Below are positions 28,104 to 37,312 of a stretch of DNA of 40,309 nucleotides, piece after piece (within the stretch, counting starts at the first letter, position 1; each line of letters opens with the position of its first letter). The position numbers were made by a program, and so were the translations under genes. The notes beneath the pieces are model-generated. The model searched no databases and had not been told where the DNA came from. It saw only the letters and a list, made by a program, of their open reading frames with translations. Origin of the DNA: Zelonia costaricensis (taxonomy: Eukaryota; Euglenozoa; Kinetoplastea; Trypanosomatida; Trypanosomatidae); NCBI GenBank assembly GCA_030849075.1, contig JASAOO010003316.1, forward strand, positions 1-40,309, given 5' to 3'.

Positions 28104-29237
28104 TCAGACGTCGACGGTGGTTTGGCGAATGCCTTCGACAATGTACTTGAGGCGAACAATGTACTCCTTGGTTGTCGGCACGCGCCCCTCGCGCAGAAAC
28201 GAGCGGTCCACCGCGTTCATGGCGTCCTGCATGATAGACCGGTACTGCTGCACCGACAAGGCATCCGTGACTCGGTAGGGCGCGACAGGGGCGAGCTGCA
28301 CGCTCGGGCCTGCTGCTGTGGCGCTGGAAGAGAGGAAAGGCCCGGCGGGCTCACCCGCCTGCGGCTCATCCTCTGCGGCGCCGCGCGACGCTGTCGGTGG
28401 TGACGGCGACGCTGCCGGCAGCTCCTCCTCCTCCTCCCCCTCCCTGGGAGCCACCGCTTCGGACGTGTCCTGGTGAGGCACCTCCTCGGGGTACAGGTAG
28501 GTGCTGTCCCAGTCCATCTTGGGGGTGCGCCACGCAAAGTGCATGTCGGCCGGGTACGTCTTCGCAACGTAGTCGGGGTACAGCAGGGAGAACTTTTCGC
28601 AGTTGTCAAGGAGCATGCGGGAGCCCTTGGTCATGGCGAAGTTGATGATGCTGTGCGGAATCGATCCGCACGGGTCGCTGTGGGTGACGTAGACGAGGCT
28701 GGTGCCGCTGCCATTCCTCTGCGGACGAATATAGAAGCCGGAGAGAATCGAGCGGGCCCTGACGAAGCCCTTCTTTTCTGGACAGTCTGGGTGCGGCTCG
28801 GAGTGGTTGAAGATGATGTACTCGCCGTTTGTGAACTCCATCCACGAGCGCTGGTTGCAGAAGTCACGGTTGCTCAGCGGCCACGGAAACTTCGCCGCGT
28901 AGTAGCCAATGTCGTTGTGGGCATCGAGCTGGACAATGTTGTAGCCTTCGATCATGTTGAGGTCCCACGTCGCGCGGTAGCGCGCGTCGTGCAGCTGGTT
29001 GTACAGCACCAGCGGCGGCACCTTCTCCATGATGCGGGTGGCGCGAATGATGTTGAGTGTCGTCGAGCCATCGGCGGGTGGTTTAGACTCCACAACCAGA
29101 ACGTCGTCGCTATAGTGCGTCGTCCAGGAGGCGTCCTGCGACAGCGCGAGGGCGCGGAACAGGCGGAAGTGTGGCAGGGTCATGAGCGCGTAGCGCCTTC
29201 CCTTGCACTCCGCGTACCGCTCCTCCTCCTCTGCCAT
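28104..29237 (-). CDS. START-domain lipid-transfer protein (STARD2/10-like)
   Basis: A 377-residue protein. Residues about 20-235 form a StAR-related lipid-transfer domain closest in pattern to PCTP/STARD10: ARYRATWDLNMIEGYNIVQL, DIGYYAAKFPWPLSNRDF, RSWMEFTNGEYIIFNHS, FVRARSILSGFYIRP and THSDPCGSIPHSIINF. This fold holds a single lipid, often phosphatidylcholine or phosphatidylethanolamine. A linker rich in Glu, Pro, Ser and Ala (about 255-325) leads to a C-terminal helical segment (about 330-377). There is no signal peptide or PH domain, so it should be cytosolic. The first ATG (29237) lies only one base after the first AG following a long pyrimidine tract (transcript ends CCCCTTCACAG before GATG), implying an almost absent gene-encoded 5' UTR. 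Confidence 0.9.
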   Translation of the reverse strand: MAEEEERYAECKGRRYALMTLPHFRLFRALALSQDASWTTHYSDDVLVVESKPPADGSTTLNIIRATRIMEKVPPLVLYNQLHDARYRATWDLNMIEGYNIVQLDAHNDIGYYAAKFPWPLSNRDFCNQRSWMEFTNGEYIIFNHSEPHPDCPEKKGFVRARSILSGFYIRPQRNGSGTSLVYVTHSDPCGSIPHSIINFAMTKGSRMLLDNCEKFSLLYPDYVAKTYPADMHFAWRTPKMDWDSTYLYPEEVPHQDTSEAVAPREGEEEEELPAASPSPPTASRGAAEDEPQAGEPAGPFLSSSATAAGPSVQLAPVAPYRVTDALSVQQYRSIMQDAMNAVDRSFLREGRVPTTKEYIVRLKYIVEGIRQTTVDV

Positions 29238-30256
29238 CCTGTGAAGGGGAGGCGGGGGCGGTGGAGGAGTAAAAAGGATGAAGCCGTGAAGTCGCGTAGG
29301 TGTTGCCGCCGCTGGCGGTCGTCACGGCCGCGTGTGCAGGGCGGAAAGGGAAGAGAGGGGGCGGAAGTGGTGGCGGTGGTGGCGCGGTGGTATCGGCCAA
29401 AGCCCCACAACCGAATGGGCGTACAAAGGAGCAGGAACACGTCAAGAGGCGAGATTGAATGGCATTGACGCAGGGCATCGAGCAGCCGGGGCCCACCGCG
29501 CAGAGCACAACACTTCCGCGACGAGGACGCAGGGCCACCATTAAAAAACAGAAAAAGGAACGCAAGCACCGTCGAGCCTACTGCGACGGCCTTGCGCAGG
29601 CGCGCGAGTGAACGCACACTGTCGTGATCGCGACGCTGAAGAGCCGCTGCTTTTCGCCTTCCTTCGGTGCACTTCGCGGACGATCCAGTTCCCACCCTCG
29701 CTCCCCTCGCCTTCGTTGACTGTCCTGGGCAAACTCGGGAGGCCCGATGCTGGGGGCGCCTGCCGCAACGAAAAGAGCGGCGGCGCTGCCGGCCCGTGGC
29801 TGGAAACGGGGGAGGGAAGGGAAGCGCTTGAGACGGCCAAGCGCGGCATGGGTTGATTGTGCAAGAGGGGGGGGGGTGGAAAGGGACAGGGTCGTGCTGG
29901 CGCACCACAAAGAGCAGGGCGGTGCGCAGAGTAAACAGAGAAGAAAAAAAAAAGAGCAAGCCGGCGGGAAAACGTGAGTCCGACGTGGACAACCACGACG
30001 GCTCGCAGTCAACGTCATCAGGAGAGGGCCGCGGAGGAGGAGGGGCCGCATCAGCAGGCGGTGGCGTTGGGGAGAGGACAGTGTCCGAGGTCGAGGCACC
30101 TCAACGGAGGCTACTGCATTGCGATCGCGACGGACAGGGAGTGAGCACGGTGGTCGCCCTCCTCCACGCCTCCACGCTATACCATGACGACCTGCCACCC
30201 TCCTTGCTCACACACGCACTTCACCGAGACGCCGCTTCGCTCTCGCCCCCTCGGCC
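29238..30256 (-). other. Intergenic between kinase and START protein
   Basis: No gene. The pyrimidine tract for the START gene lies at 29240-29275 on the transcript strand. Other landmarks are a G-run near 29867-29876 and an A-run at 29944-29953 on the plus strand. Confidence 0.5.
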
Positions 30257-31222
30257 TCAAGACGGGGGTGTGCAAACGGAGGTCGCGCTCTCGTCGGTGT
30301 CCGACTCGTCCGGGCTGCTGCGCTCCGCGTCGATGCGGCGCTGCAGCTCCAGCAGCCGCGGGTCTGCAGTGAGGTGAGCCGGCAACGTGGCCTGCACCAC
30401 ATCGAAGGCGGTAGGCCGCTGCGCCGGGTCGTCTCGCAGGATCGACTCCACGAGCGCCACGAAGTGCGCCGAGTACTCCTCCAGCTGCCGGGCACCAGTG
30501 CCAGGGCACTCGTCTGGAGAGAGGGTCTTGACCATCATCGACTCACAGCTCTTGCCGAGGGCGTACATGTCCGCCGGCGGTCCTACCATGTCGCGCAGAT
30601 TCTTGAGCAGCTCGGGGCTCATGTACCGCCGATCACCGTCATCGTCATTCAGCCCCAGAAACTGCTCCCCCGTCAGCGACTCCCGGCCCTTTAGCGGCCG
30701 CGCCAGTCCAAAGTCGCACAGCTTGAAGATGAACGTGTCGCGATCGAGCTGCCGCCGTAGAATGTTCTCCGGCTTGACGTCCATGTGCACCACGTCGTGG
30801 GCGTGCAGCTCGTACAGTGCGGTGGATATCTGGTGCAGCATTGCGGTGAGCACCGCCTCCGTCACGGGGCGCGCGAGGGCGGCGACGCTGTCGTCCAGAC
30901 GCTCGAGGCGCACAAAGACCGCACGGTCCTCAACCCAGCCGTCGAAGTAGCGGACGATGTGGCGGTGCGGAAAGGAGCTCAGGGCGTAGATCTCCTGCAA
31001 CTGCTGCTGCAGGTTCGACTCCCCGCAGATCGGCCGCTTCGTCTGCTTGACAGCGTACTCGTGCTGGTCAAAATCGTGGCGGTAGCACTTCACCACGCCG
31101 AAGGAGCCCTCCGCGACGTCGCGGACCTCACTCATCTCGTTCGTGAGGCGACTCATAGGCACCACCGAGCACCGCGCGCTCTGCACCGTCCGCCCCGCGT
31201 CGTCGGCATCCCCGCTGTGCAT
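30257..31222 (-). CDS. WEE1: Wee1-like protein kinase
   Basis: A 321-residue protein kinase with the features of the Wee1/Myt1 group. Visible are a glycine loop AEGSFGVVKC (first Gly replaced by Ala), Lys59 in YAVKQTKRP, Glu77 in QEIYAL, HIVRYFDGWVEDR (as in Wee1 VVRYxSAWxEDD), the catalytic loop HMDVKPENI with Met in place of the usual Arg as in Wee1 (Asp148), DFG (170-172), and GDRRYMSPELL, equivalent to the Wee1 GDxRFLxxEVL activation segment end. Wee1 kinases inhibit CDKs by phosphorylating the glycine-loop Tyr. There is almost no N-terminal regulatory region (about 33 residues); the C-terminal tail is acidic and Ser-rich. ATG 31222 is chosen because the frame above opens only with GTG and an AG-rich acceptor region follows it upstream. 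Confidence 0.88.
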   Translation of the reverse strand: MHSGDADDAGRTVQSARCSVVPMSRLTNEMSEVRDVAEGSFGVVKCYRHDFDQHEYAVKQTKRPICGESNLQQQLQEIYALSSFPHRHIVRYFDGWVEDRAVFVRLERLDDSVAALARPVTEAVLTAMLHQISTALYELHAHDVVHMDVKPENILRRQLDRDTFIFKLCDFGLARPLKGRESLTGEQFLGLNDDDGDRRYMSPELLKNLRDMVGPPADMYALGKSCESMMVKTLSPDECPGTGARQLEEYSAHFVALVESILRDDPAQRPTAFDVVQATLPAHLTADPRLLELQRRIDAERSSPDESDTDESATSVCTPPS

Positions 31223-31654
31223 TGCAGATGCAGGCTGCGGACTGCACACCACGGAGGGGAGCAGGGAAACGACTCACAAGGGCGACGAGTGGAGGGGAGG
31301 TGGGGAGCCGGGAGGGCACACACACAACAAAGGTGGCGGCACCAGCGTGGACGCCAAAATGGAGGGAGGAGACCGAAGCTGCAAGTCAGATAAGGTAGGA
31401 GGACACAAGTAATCTAGAGGAGGGGGAAGAGGGGCGTGTGGGCGGGTTTGCGCCAGCGCACGAGGCCCAGCCGCTACCCTGCACGTGAGTAATGGACGTG
31501 CAAGCGTCTACCGCGTGCTTCGGTGTGTGCGTCCGTGTGTTTGAGGCCTTTTTACAGAAACTCGTCTCTTCGCGTTTGGCGCCAATCGCGCGAACGCATC
31601 AACAGCGGGCGCACCTGTTTGCCTGGCGTGTGTAAGTGTGCGCCTGTATCTTCT

Positions 31655-31681
<27 letters not shown>
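31655..31681. repeat. (TG)n microsatellite
   Basis: About 13 uninterrupted TG units on the plus strand, followed by an imperfect TGGG-rich extension to about 31702. Confidence 0.9.
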
Positions 31682-31686
<5 letters not shown>

Positions 31687-32298
31687 TGGGTGGGTGAGTG
31701 TGTTGTAGAAAACAAAAGTAGGCCAGCGCGGATGTAAGATGCGTTGGGAAAAAGGAAATGGCGTGTGACTCGACAAGCGCGCACGTGAGAACAGACTTGG
31801 TGCCCCCTGCGTGTGAGGCGATGAGTGCGTCAAGGACACGACGGAAGGTCGCCAAGCGTGCCGTGTGCAGTGAGTGTGTGACGAGTCAATGCAAAGACGC
31901 CGCCGGGTCGAGCTGTGGTGGACCACAACGCAGATCCGCTTCTGGTGCTCTCAAAGCGGGAACTGCGCGTAAAGCGGTGCGCGGCGGGGGCGGGGGGGGG
32001 GGCGCAACGTGTGGAGGGAGACAGGTAGGAGGACAGTGACTATTGCCACAGGTGTGCACTGCATCACGGGTGGGGTAAGGTTTAGAGAAACGAGTAGCAC
32101 AGCAGCGGGTGTGCCCTCGCGCCCCATCGCCACTTCGGTCGCCTCCGCGCCTACCGTGCCGTGTTCACCTCACCCCATCCCATCCTAGGCCCGGATCTCA
32201 CTGACCTGCAAGAACAGCGCCAAAAAGCAAGAAGCGTCCCAACCACCCCTCGCCACGGTGAGCATGTGGAACGCGAGGTGCAGCACCGCGAAACGCCG

Positions 32299-32330
32299 CC
32301 CCTTCCCTCATCCCCCCCACCCCCCCACCC
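32299..32330 (-). other. G-quadruplex motif on transcript strand
   Basis: On the minus strand the G tracts are 3, 7, 7, 3 and 4 long with loops of 1, 1, 4 and 2 bases, meeting the canonical G4 rule with very short loops, typical of stable parallel quadruplexes. It lies about 350 nt downstream of the beta-helix protein stop codon. Confidence 0.85.
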
Positions 32331-32682
32331 TTCTGTGTTCCGTCACGCTTTGATTACGCTCAATCGCTTTCCGTTTTTTGTTTGTCTTCGACGTGTCAGC
32401 GAGGGAGCGACCACGCGAGTATCGCCGAGAGCCTCTCCCTGTGTTGTCCTCGTCCGCGGTGCCGCACAGCACACGGGAGCGGGCAATTAGAAACGCCAAA
32501 GCGGCAGTAACACGCCTGTGGGCGAGTAGTGTACATGATGGATCCCCGACAACGAAGAAGGGAGGAGCACGAGGCACCGACTCACTTTGCACAGCTGCAT
32601 CAACGAGCAGAGTCGGGTCGGGTGGGGGGGTGGGGGGGGAGGTTGGAGGTTCAACGAGAAACACACTTGTGCACCGCTCTTC

Positions 32683-33519
32683 TCAGCCGACAACCTGCAC
32701 TGTCTGCGGTGGCGCCTCGATGTCGGACAGACCCGTCACTTGGTTGTCCGACAGGGTCACAGCGCAGTCCGAGAGAATGTGCAAGGAGCCCTCAAACGTG
32801 TTGCCGCTGCACGTGCCACGCCCGCCCTTGGACACAAAGAGGCACTGGATGCCGCAATTGCGTACCGTGTTGCCGCGCATGACCGGATCGCTGCCATCCG
32901 TCACGTAAAGGCCAAAGCGCTGCACGTGCTCGATCGTGTTCTGTTCAAACAGGCCCGCCGCCGACTTCTCGTAGAAGACGCCGAAGGCGCAGTCGTGAAT
33001 TCGGTTTTCGCGCAGGATGGCGTTGCTGCCCTGCACGTGAAACGCATTGACGCGGCACTCAAAGATGTCCGTCTGCTCCACCTCGCCGGAGGCGCCGGCC
33101 ATGAAGTAGATGCCGTCCCCGCCGGCGACGCAGTGGTGCACGCGCGTGTTGCGTACCGTGAGGGTCGCGTGCGGGTGCACGCGCACGCCGTCCGCGCCGT
33201 GGTGGATGTCGCAGCGCTCAATCACCGTGTGTCCCTTGCGCACGTCCACCATCCCACGCACCTCGAGTCCCTCAAGCGTCACGTTGGCAGAGGCGATGAC
33301 GGTGCCAATGAGGGTGGCCCGCTCCGCCTCGGGGTCCTCTGCCCCCTCCGGCACTGGCGCGGCCACGACGGTGATGTTGAACGGCAGGTGCACCGTCTCT
33401 TCAAACACGCCGGCCGACACGACGATGGTGTCCCCCGGCGTCGCGTGCTCAAGCGCCGCGGCGATCGTCTCCGCGTGGGCCCCCGTCTGGGTCCCAACAA
33501 TGATCGTCTGCGCAGGCAT
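32683..33519 (-). CDS. Right-handed parallel beta-helix protein
   Basis: A 278-residue protein built of beta-helix coils of 22-24 residues, of the pectate-lyase/NosD/CASH type. It begins with the typical cap TIAAALEHATPGDTIVVSAG (ladder start seen in SHCBP1- and FBXO11-like helices), and continues with coils such as TVIERCDIHHGADGVRVHP, TVRNTRVHHCVAGGDGIYF and LFEQNTIEHVQRFGLYVTD. Asn and Cys recur at the coil turns. There is no signal peptide, so it is likely intracellular. In eukaryotes such helices mainly serve as peptide- or sugar-binding scaffolds; no catalytic Asp/Lys set of a polysaccharide lyase is obvious. ATG 33519 is directly at the domain start, and a CATACAG acceptor lies about 18 nt upstream. 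Confidence 0.85.
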   Translation of the reverse strand: MPAQTIIVGTQTGAHAETIAAALEHATPGDTIVVSAGVFEETVHLPFNITVVAAPVPEGAEDPEAERATLIGTVIASANVTLEGLEVRGMVDVRKGHTVIERCDIHHGADGVRVHPHATLTVRNTRVHHCVAGGDGIYFMAGASGEVEQTDIFECRVNAFHVQGSNAILRENRIHDCAFGVFYEKSAAGLFEQNTIEHVQRFGLYVTDGSDPVMRGNTVRNCGIQCLFVSKGGRGTCSGNTFEGSLHILSDCAVTLSDNQVTGLSDIEAPPQTVQVVG

Positions 33520-34297
33520 CGCCGATTGACGCGTCTGTATGAAAGCGCGGCGGTGTATTTATGTGTGTGTGTGTGTGAGAGAGCAGTTTTGGCAGCCGCA
33601 ACAATCAGCGGAGGCGCGTCGTGACAGAAAGGGCTGAGCGCGGACAAGGGTGTTCTCAAGGGAAGTGAGGCGGCGATGCAGCGGCCGATCCAGTCCTGCG
33701 CGGTGTCCTCTCACTGAGGTGTGTCGCAGACTGACGGAGAAAAAAACGTAAGTGCGGACCGACGGAGCGAGACGTGGTGCGTGGTACAGCGCGTAAGTAG
33801 GGAATTTGAGGTGGAAGGATGCGTGGAAGCAGGAGAAGGCGAGCACGTGTCGGCCGAGAAAGGAGACGCGCGCCCCTTGTGAGTCGCCGAGACTGCTTGT
33901 GCGAGAGGCAGCCTTGCCCCGGCGTGCCGGGGCGAGAGCATCTCAAGAGAGAGCAGCCCCCCACATCCTCTGTGCCTGCCTGCGACCCCGCTGCAGGCGT
34001 TGAAGCGCACAGGAGCAAGTTAAAGTGAATGGGAGAGAGAGGACGTGCGAGGGGTGCGGGCGAAACGCGTTCGCTCCGGTACCGGGTCTTGTGCGGGTGT
34101 CGCAGCGGCACAATTAGGCAGTGGTGTGAAGAGGGCGCGCACCCACTGACCAGCCCCGTCCACGCAAGAAGGAAGGCGCCAGGTGATGGGGCCGGACGAG
34201 GGCAGCGGAGGCAGCGAACTCTCCGTGCCCACGCACGCTCACGGATACGCAGGGACGAGCGGAAAAGGTGGTCCGAGGAGGAGGGGGCACACCCGGC
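33520..34297 (-). other. Intergenic between helical-repeat protein and beta-helix protein
   Basis: No gene. Contains a GT-rich run near 33559-33578 adjacent to the beta-helix leader and a small inverted repeat at 33916-33933 (8-bp arms, GT spacer). Confidence 0.5.
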
Positions 34298-37200
34298 CTA
34301 CAGCTCCCACTCCGCCGCGTCCACGTCACCCGCGTCGGCAGACCGCAGGCGACGCTCGTTGCATGTAAACACCGCCAACTCGCCGGCGTGGACGCTCGAG
34401 CCGTCGCGGTCCGCCACACGCACCTCCACAACGTGATAGGCGTCGCCAGCACCCGCCTCCCGCTCCACCGGGCCCCAGCCCTCCGCGTTCAGGTCCGCCT
34501 TCAGCGACCGCCACGCCTGCCGCACCTTGGACCCGCCCTCTGCTTCGACCACGGCCTCGACCTCGTGGCAGTTGCCATCACCGCCGCGCCAGCGCATCGC
34601 GTGGCGGCTAAAAAACGCCGTCGCGAGCAGCGGCACGGCCGCGGCACCGGGCAGTACGGCGATGCGCAGGTGCAGACGCAGCCGCACCGACAGCGCCGCC
34701 GCCGCGAGGCCGCCAGAAGCGGGGCACAGAAGGTAGAGACCGCTAGCAGCGGCTGACAAATGGTAGGCGAGGACGTAAGCGCCATCGCGGCCCATCGCCC
34801 TCAGCATCCCGCGTGCCTCTGCAAACACAGAGACGGCGGGGACCTTGTAGCCCACAAGGAGGCCACCTGCTGTGACGCCCACGCAGTGCTCGAGGCGATG
34901 CGGCGCGGCGGCAGCAGACACGACGCGTACCGTCGCTGCGCCGCTGCCACCATCGCGTTTGCCGCTGCTGCGCGGCAGGCTCAAGTTCTCCTGCGGCACG
35001 CGCAGGAAGGCTGACGCGCGCCGCTTTGAGCCCGCGTGTGCGGCAGGGAGCCCCGCCAGCACCGAGACGCGCCGGCGCGCCACGCAAGAGACGAAGTGGT
35101 GAATCACGTACGAGTCGGTGAAGACGAAGCCGACGGGTGGGCCGCGGCCTGTCTGCGCGAACGCCAGGAGGTGCTCGTACTCGACCCGGAAGCGCGACAG
35201 CGGCGTCGCCTCACTCGCGCGCCCCGCGCCTGGCAGCGTGGACAGGTGTGTCGTGAGCAGTTCGAACCAGCCACGCTGGACGCAGAGGTGGGCCACGGCG
35301 CCGAGCAGTGCCTCGTCGTCCAAGCATGGTGGCGGGAGAGGCGCGGGGACGAGGCGGGCTGCCGTCGCTGCAGTCACGACTTCGCAGCAACGCTCCAGCG
35401 CCTGCACCAGAAGTCGCCACAGCCAAACGTCGGCCGGTCGGTGACGCACGAGGGCGTGCACGAGGTCCCAGCGGCCGTGCTGCGCGAACGCCACCGCAGC
35501 AGCTCTCTGCTGCGGTGGCGTGGGCAGGACGTCAAGCGGGGAGGTCCCAGCGGTGTGCAGGCACCGCAGCGTCGCCTTCGTGAGGGGCGGCGCGAGACCC
35601 CGCGCATCCGCGGTCGCAAGGGCGCACGACCACGGCGCGGCGCTCGGCAGCGCGGTGAGCAGCCGCGCCACGACTGCCGACTCGGTTGGTGGCAGCAACG
35701 CCGCGCCGACGGCGTCGAACATGCGAAGCGCCTCCTGCCACTGCTGGGCCTGCAGCAGGGCCGTGAGGGTGTCGGCGCAGGCCGCAGCTGCCAGGCGCTC
35801 CTCTGTGTCACTGCGTGGTGCGGGGGCGCCGGCAAGGAGGTCCAGCACCTCCAGCGCGTGCCACCACCGCCCGCTCTGCCGCACTGCGCGGCCGACGGAG
35901 GCTGCCACGGAGATGTTGGCGGTTGCCTCTGCTGCGTTGTACTCGGGCAGGAGGCGCCACAGCTGCCGCGTGTGGCCCGCGTCGCTGAGCAGCCGCAGTG
36001 TTTCGGGCACGTAGGCGCGCCAGTGCGGGTCTGCCGCGGCCACCTGCCGCATCGTAAAGGCGAGGGCGGTACTCCAGTTAAGCGTGCGCTGACCCGTCAG
36101 CACGTCGCCGTAGCGCTCCTGCACCGCCGCCGCAGCCGCCGGGGGCTGATGTCGCAGGATAGCCTGCAGCGCAAAGTACGGCTCCGGCCCGGCCATCCGG
36201 GTGAGCACGGCCACCGCCTTTTCAAACCCGTCGCGCGTCGCGCCGTACGGCTGCAGGGCCGCACACGGCAGCGCTGTCCCGAGCGTGGCAACGGCGGCAG
36301 CTGTGCTGGGGTGGTGGGGAAAGCGCCGCACGAGGATTTCTGCAATGCGGGCAGGGAGCCGGAAGATAACGTAGCCGCGGCACCGTTCCTCGTGGGCCTC
36401 CGCGCACCGCAGGAGCCGATCCAGCGTGGTCGCGTCGCCGTCCCTCTCCGCACGCTCCGCCAGCTCGAGCAGGCGCCGTGGCGGCAGGCGCTCAAGGGGC
36501 TGCGTTGGCGCCGAGCTCGTGGCGGCTGCGCCATCGCGCGACTCGAAGAGGGACGGCTGAAGCCACTGCGGCAACTTTGGTTTCAGCGCCAGCAGCGCGA
36601 CCCGCTCACCCGCGGCACTCGACAGGGCGTAGAGACAGTCCAGCGACCAGGCCAGCACCTCCACCGCGCCCGCTACGGCAGACCGCTCAGGCTTGTCGGC
36701 GACGCCCACAACCCGCCACGCCTCGTCAAGCACCGTCGCAGCAGCAGCAGCCCAGCTTGCTGGAAGCGCCTCGCGGCACTCACTGGCGCTGACGCACTGC
36801 ACGCTCAGCAGGCGCAGACGGTCCTGCACCTCGGCCGCCTCACGTGGCGACGGAGAAAAGACGGCTGGGGCGGTGGCAGCCGCACAAACGCGAGCAGAGC
36901 GAGCCGCGTGTCCGGCGAGGAGGAGAGCGATGGCCGCATCGGCGGTCGTCCCGACGTTGTGGTCGGGCGCGTGGCTCAGCAAGGCGAGGGCCTCCTGCCA
37001 GAGGTTGCTGGCAGCCGCGGCGCGGCGCTCCGGAGATGTGGCTAGCAACCGCTCCACCGACGCGAGGGCCTCGTCGCACAACGCGGGCGGTACCCGGCCC
37101 GGGTTCGCGTACACGTGCGTGTGAAAGCGGTCGAGAAGACGCTGGCACGTCTGCCACGCAGGGTCGGCAGGCGCGTTGCTGCTGCTCAGTCCCTCCGCCG

Positions 37201-37312
37201 GCGCGATCTCTGTCACCTCCTCCGACGGCGCACGCCCGTAGAGCTCGAAGAAGGCCGATGACCGCCGGCACGCCGAGCGGTGAAGACCTCGCGCGGCAGC
37301 CGTTGGTCGCAT
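34298..37312 (-). CDS. Large helical-repeat (PPR-like) protein, probably mitochondrial
   Basis: A 1004-residue protein. The first 25 residues are rich in Arg, Ala and Ser with no acid (MRPTAAARGLHRSACRRSSA), a classic mitochondrial presequence. Residues about 80-700 are almost entirely alpha-helical pairs. Several resemble degenerate pentatricopeptide or octotricopeptide repeats, for example LTALLQAQQWQEALRMFDAV (residues about 516-535) and the WWHALEVLDLLAG unit. The region from about 725 onward is different: beta-rich and hydrophobic (SVRLRLHLRIAVLPGAAAV), with SDRDGSS-type polar loops, and has no family I know. Trypanosomatid mitochondria use many PPR proteins for RNA processing and mitoribosomes, so such a role is likely but inferred. 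The coding sequence contains a striking 34-nt hairpin at 35488-35521. ATG 37312 opens the presequence. Confidence 0.82.
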   Translation of the reverse strand: MRPTAAARGLHRSACRRSSAFFELYGRAPSEEVTEIAPAEGLSSSNAPADPAWQTCQRLLDRFHTHVYANPGRVPPALCDEALASVERLLATSPERRAAAASNLWQEALALLSHAPDHNVGTTADAAIALLLAGHAARSARVCAAATAPAVFSPSPREAAEVQDRLRLLSVQCVSASECREALPASWAAAAATVLDEAWRVVGVADKPERSAVAGAVEVLAWSLDCLYALSSAAGERVALLALKPKLPQWLQPSLFESRDGAAATSSAPTQPLERLPPRRLLELAERAERDGDATTLDRLLRCAEAHEERCRGYVIFRLPARIAEILVRRFPHHPSTAAAVATLGTALPCAALQPYGATRDGFEKAVAVLTRMAGPEPYFALQAILRHQPPAAAAAVQERYGDVLTGQRTLNWSTALAFTMRQVAAADPHWRAYVPETLRLLSDAGHTRQLWRLLPEYNAAEATANISVAASVGRAVRQSGRWWHALEVLDLLAGAPAPRSDTEERLAAAACADTLTALLQAQQWQEALRMFDAVGAALLPPTESAVVARLLTALPSAAPWSCALATADARGLAPPLTKATLRCLHTAGTSPLDVLPTPPQQRAAAVAFAQHGRWDLVHALVRHRPADVWLWRLLVQALERCCEVVTAATAARLVPAPLPPPCLDDEALLGAVAHLCVQRGWFELLTTHLSTLPGAGRASEATPLSRFRVEYEHLLAFAQTGRGPPVGFVFTDSYVIHHFVSCVARRRVSVLAGLPAAHAGSKRRASAFLRVPQENLSLPRSSGKRDGGSGAATVRVVSAAAAPHRLEHCVGVTAGGLLVGYKVPAVSVFAEARGMLRAMGRDGAYVLAYHLSAAASGLYLLCPASGGLAAAALSVRLRLHLRIAVLPGAAAVPLLATAFFSRHAMRWRGGDGNCHEVEAVVEAEGGSKVRQAWRSLKADLNAEGWGPVEREAGAGDAYHVVEVRVADRDGSSVHAGELAVFTCNERRLRSADAGDVDAAEWEL
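35488..35521. repeat. 15-bp perfect inverted repeat with 4-nt loop, inside CDS
   Basis: Arms 35488-35502 and 35507-35521 are exact reverse complements around CTCT (AGAG in the transcript). They encode a Pro-Gln-Gln-Arg-Ala stretch near residues 598-608 of the helical-repeat protein. The arm is 11 G or C of 15. Confidence 0.95.

Larger units (their letters stand above)
31223..32682 (-). other. Intergenic between beta-helix protein and kinase
   Basis: No gene across 1.46 kb. Holds a (TG)n run at 31655-31681, a G-run at 31990-32001, and a G-quadruplex motif on the transcript strand at 32299-32330. Probably mostly the 3' UTR of the beta-helix mRNA. Confidence 0.5.

Noticed and set aside
33916..33933. 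8-bp inverted repeat with GT spacer as a terminator
   Set aside because: Kinetoplastid polycistronic units do not use hairpin terminators, and an 8-bp GC stem in GC-rich DNA is unremarkable.
35036..37045. 669-codon plus-strand frame opposite the helical-repeat protein
   Set aside because: It has no ordered domains, is rich in Arg/Gly/Gln, and mirrors the minus-strand gene, which has a presequence and helical repeats.
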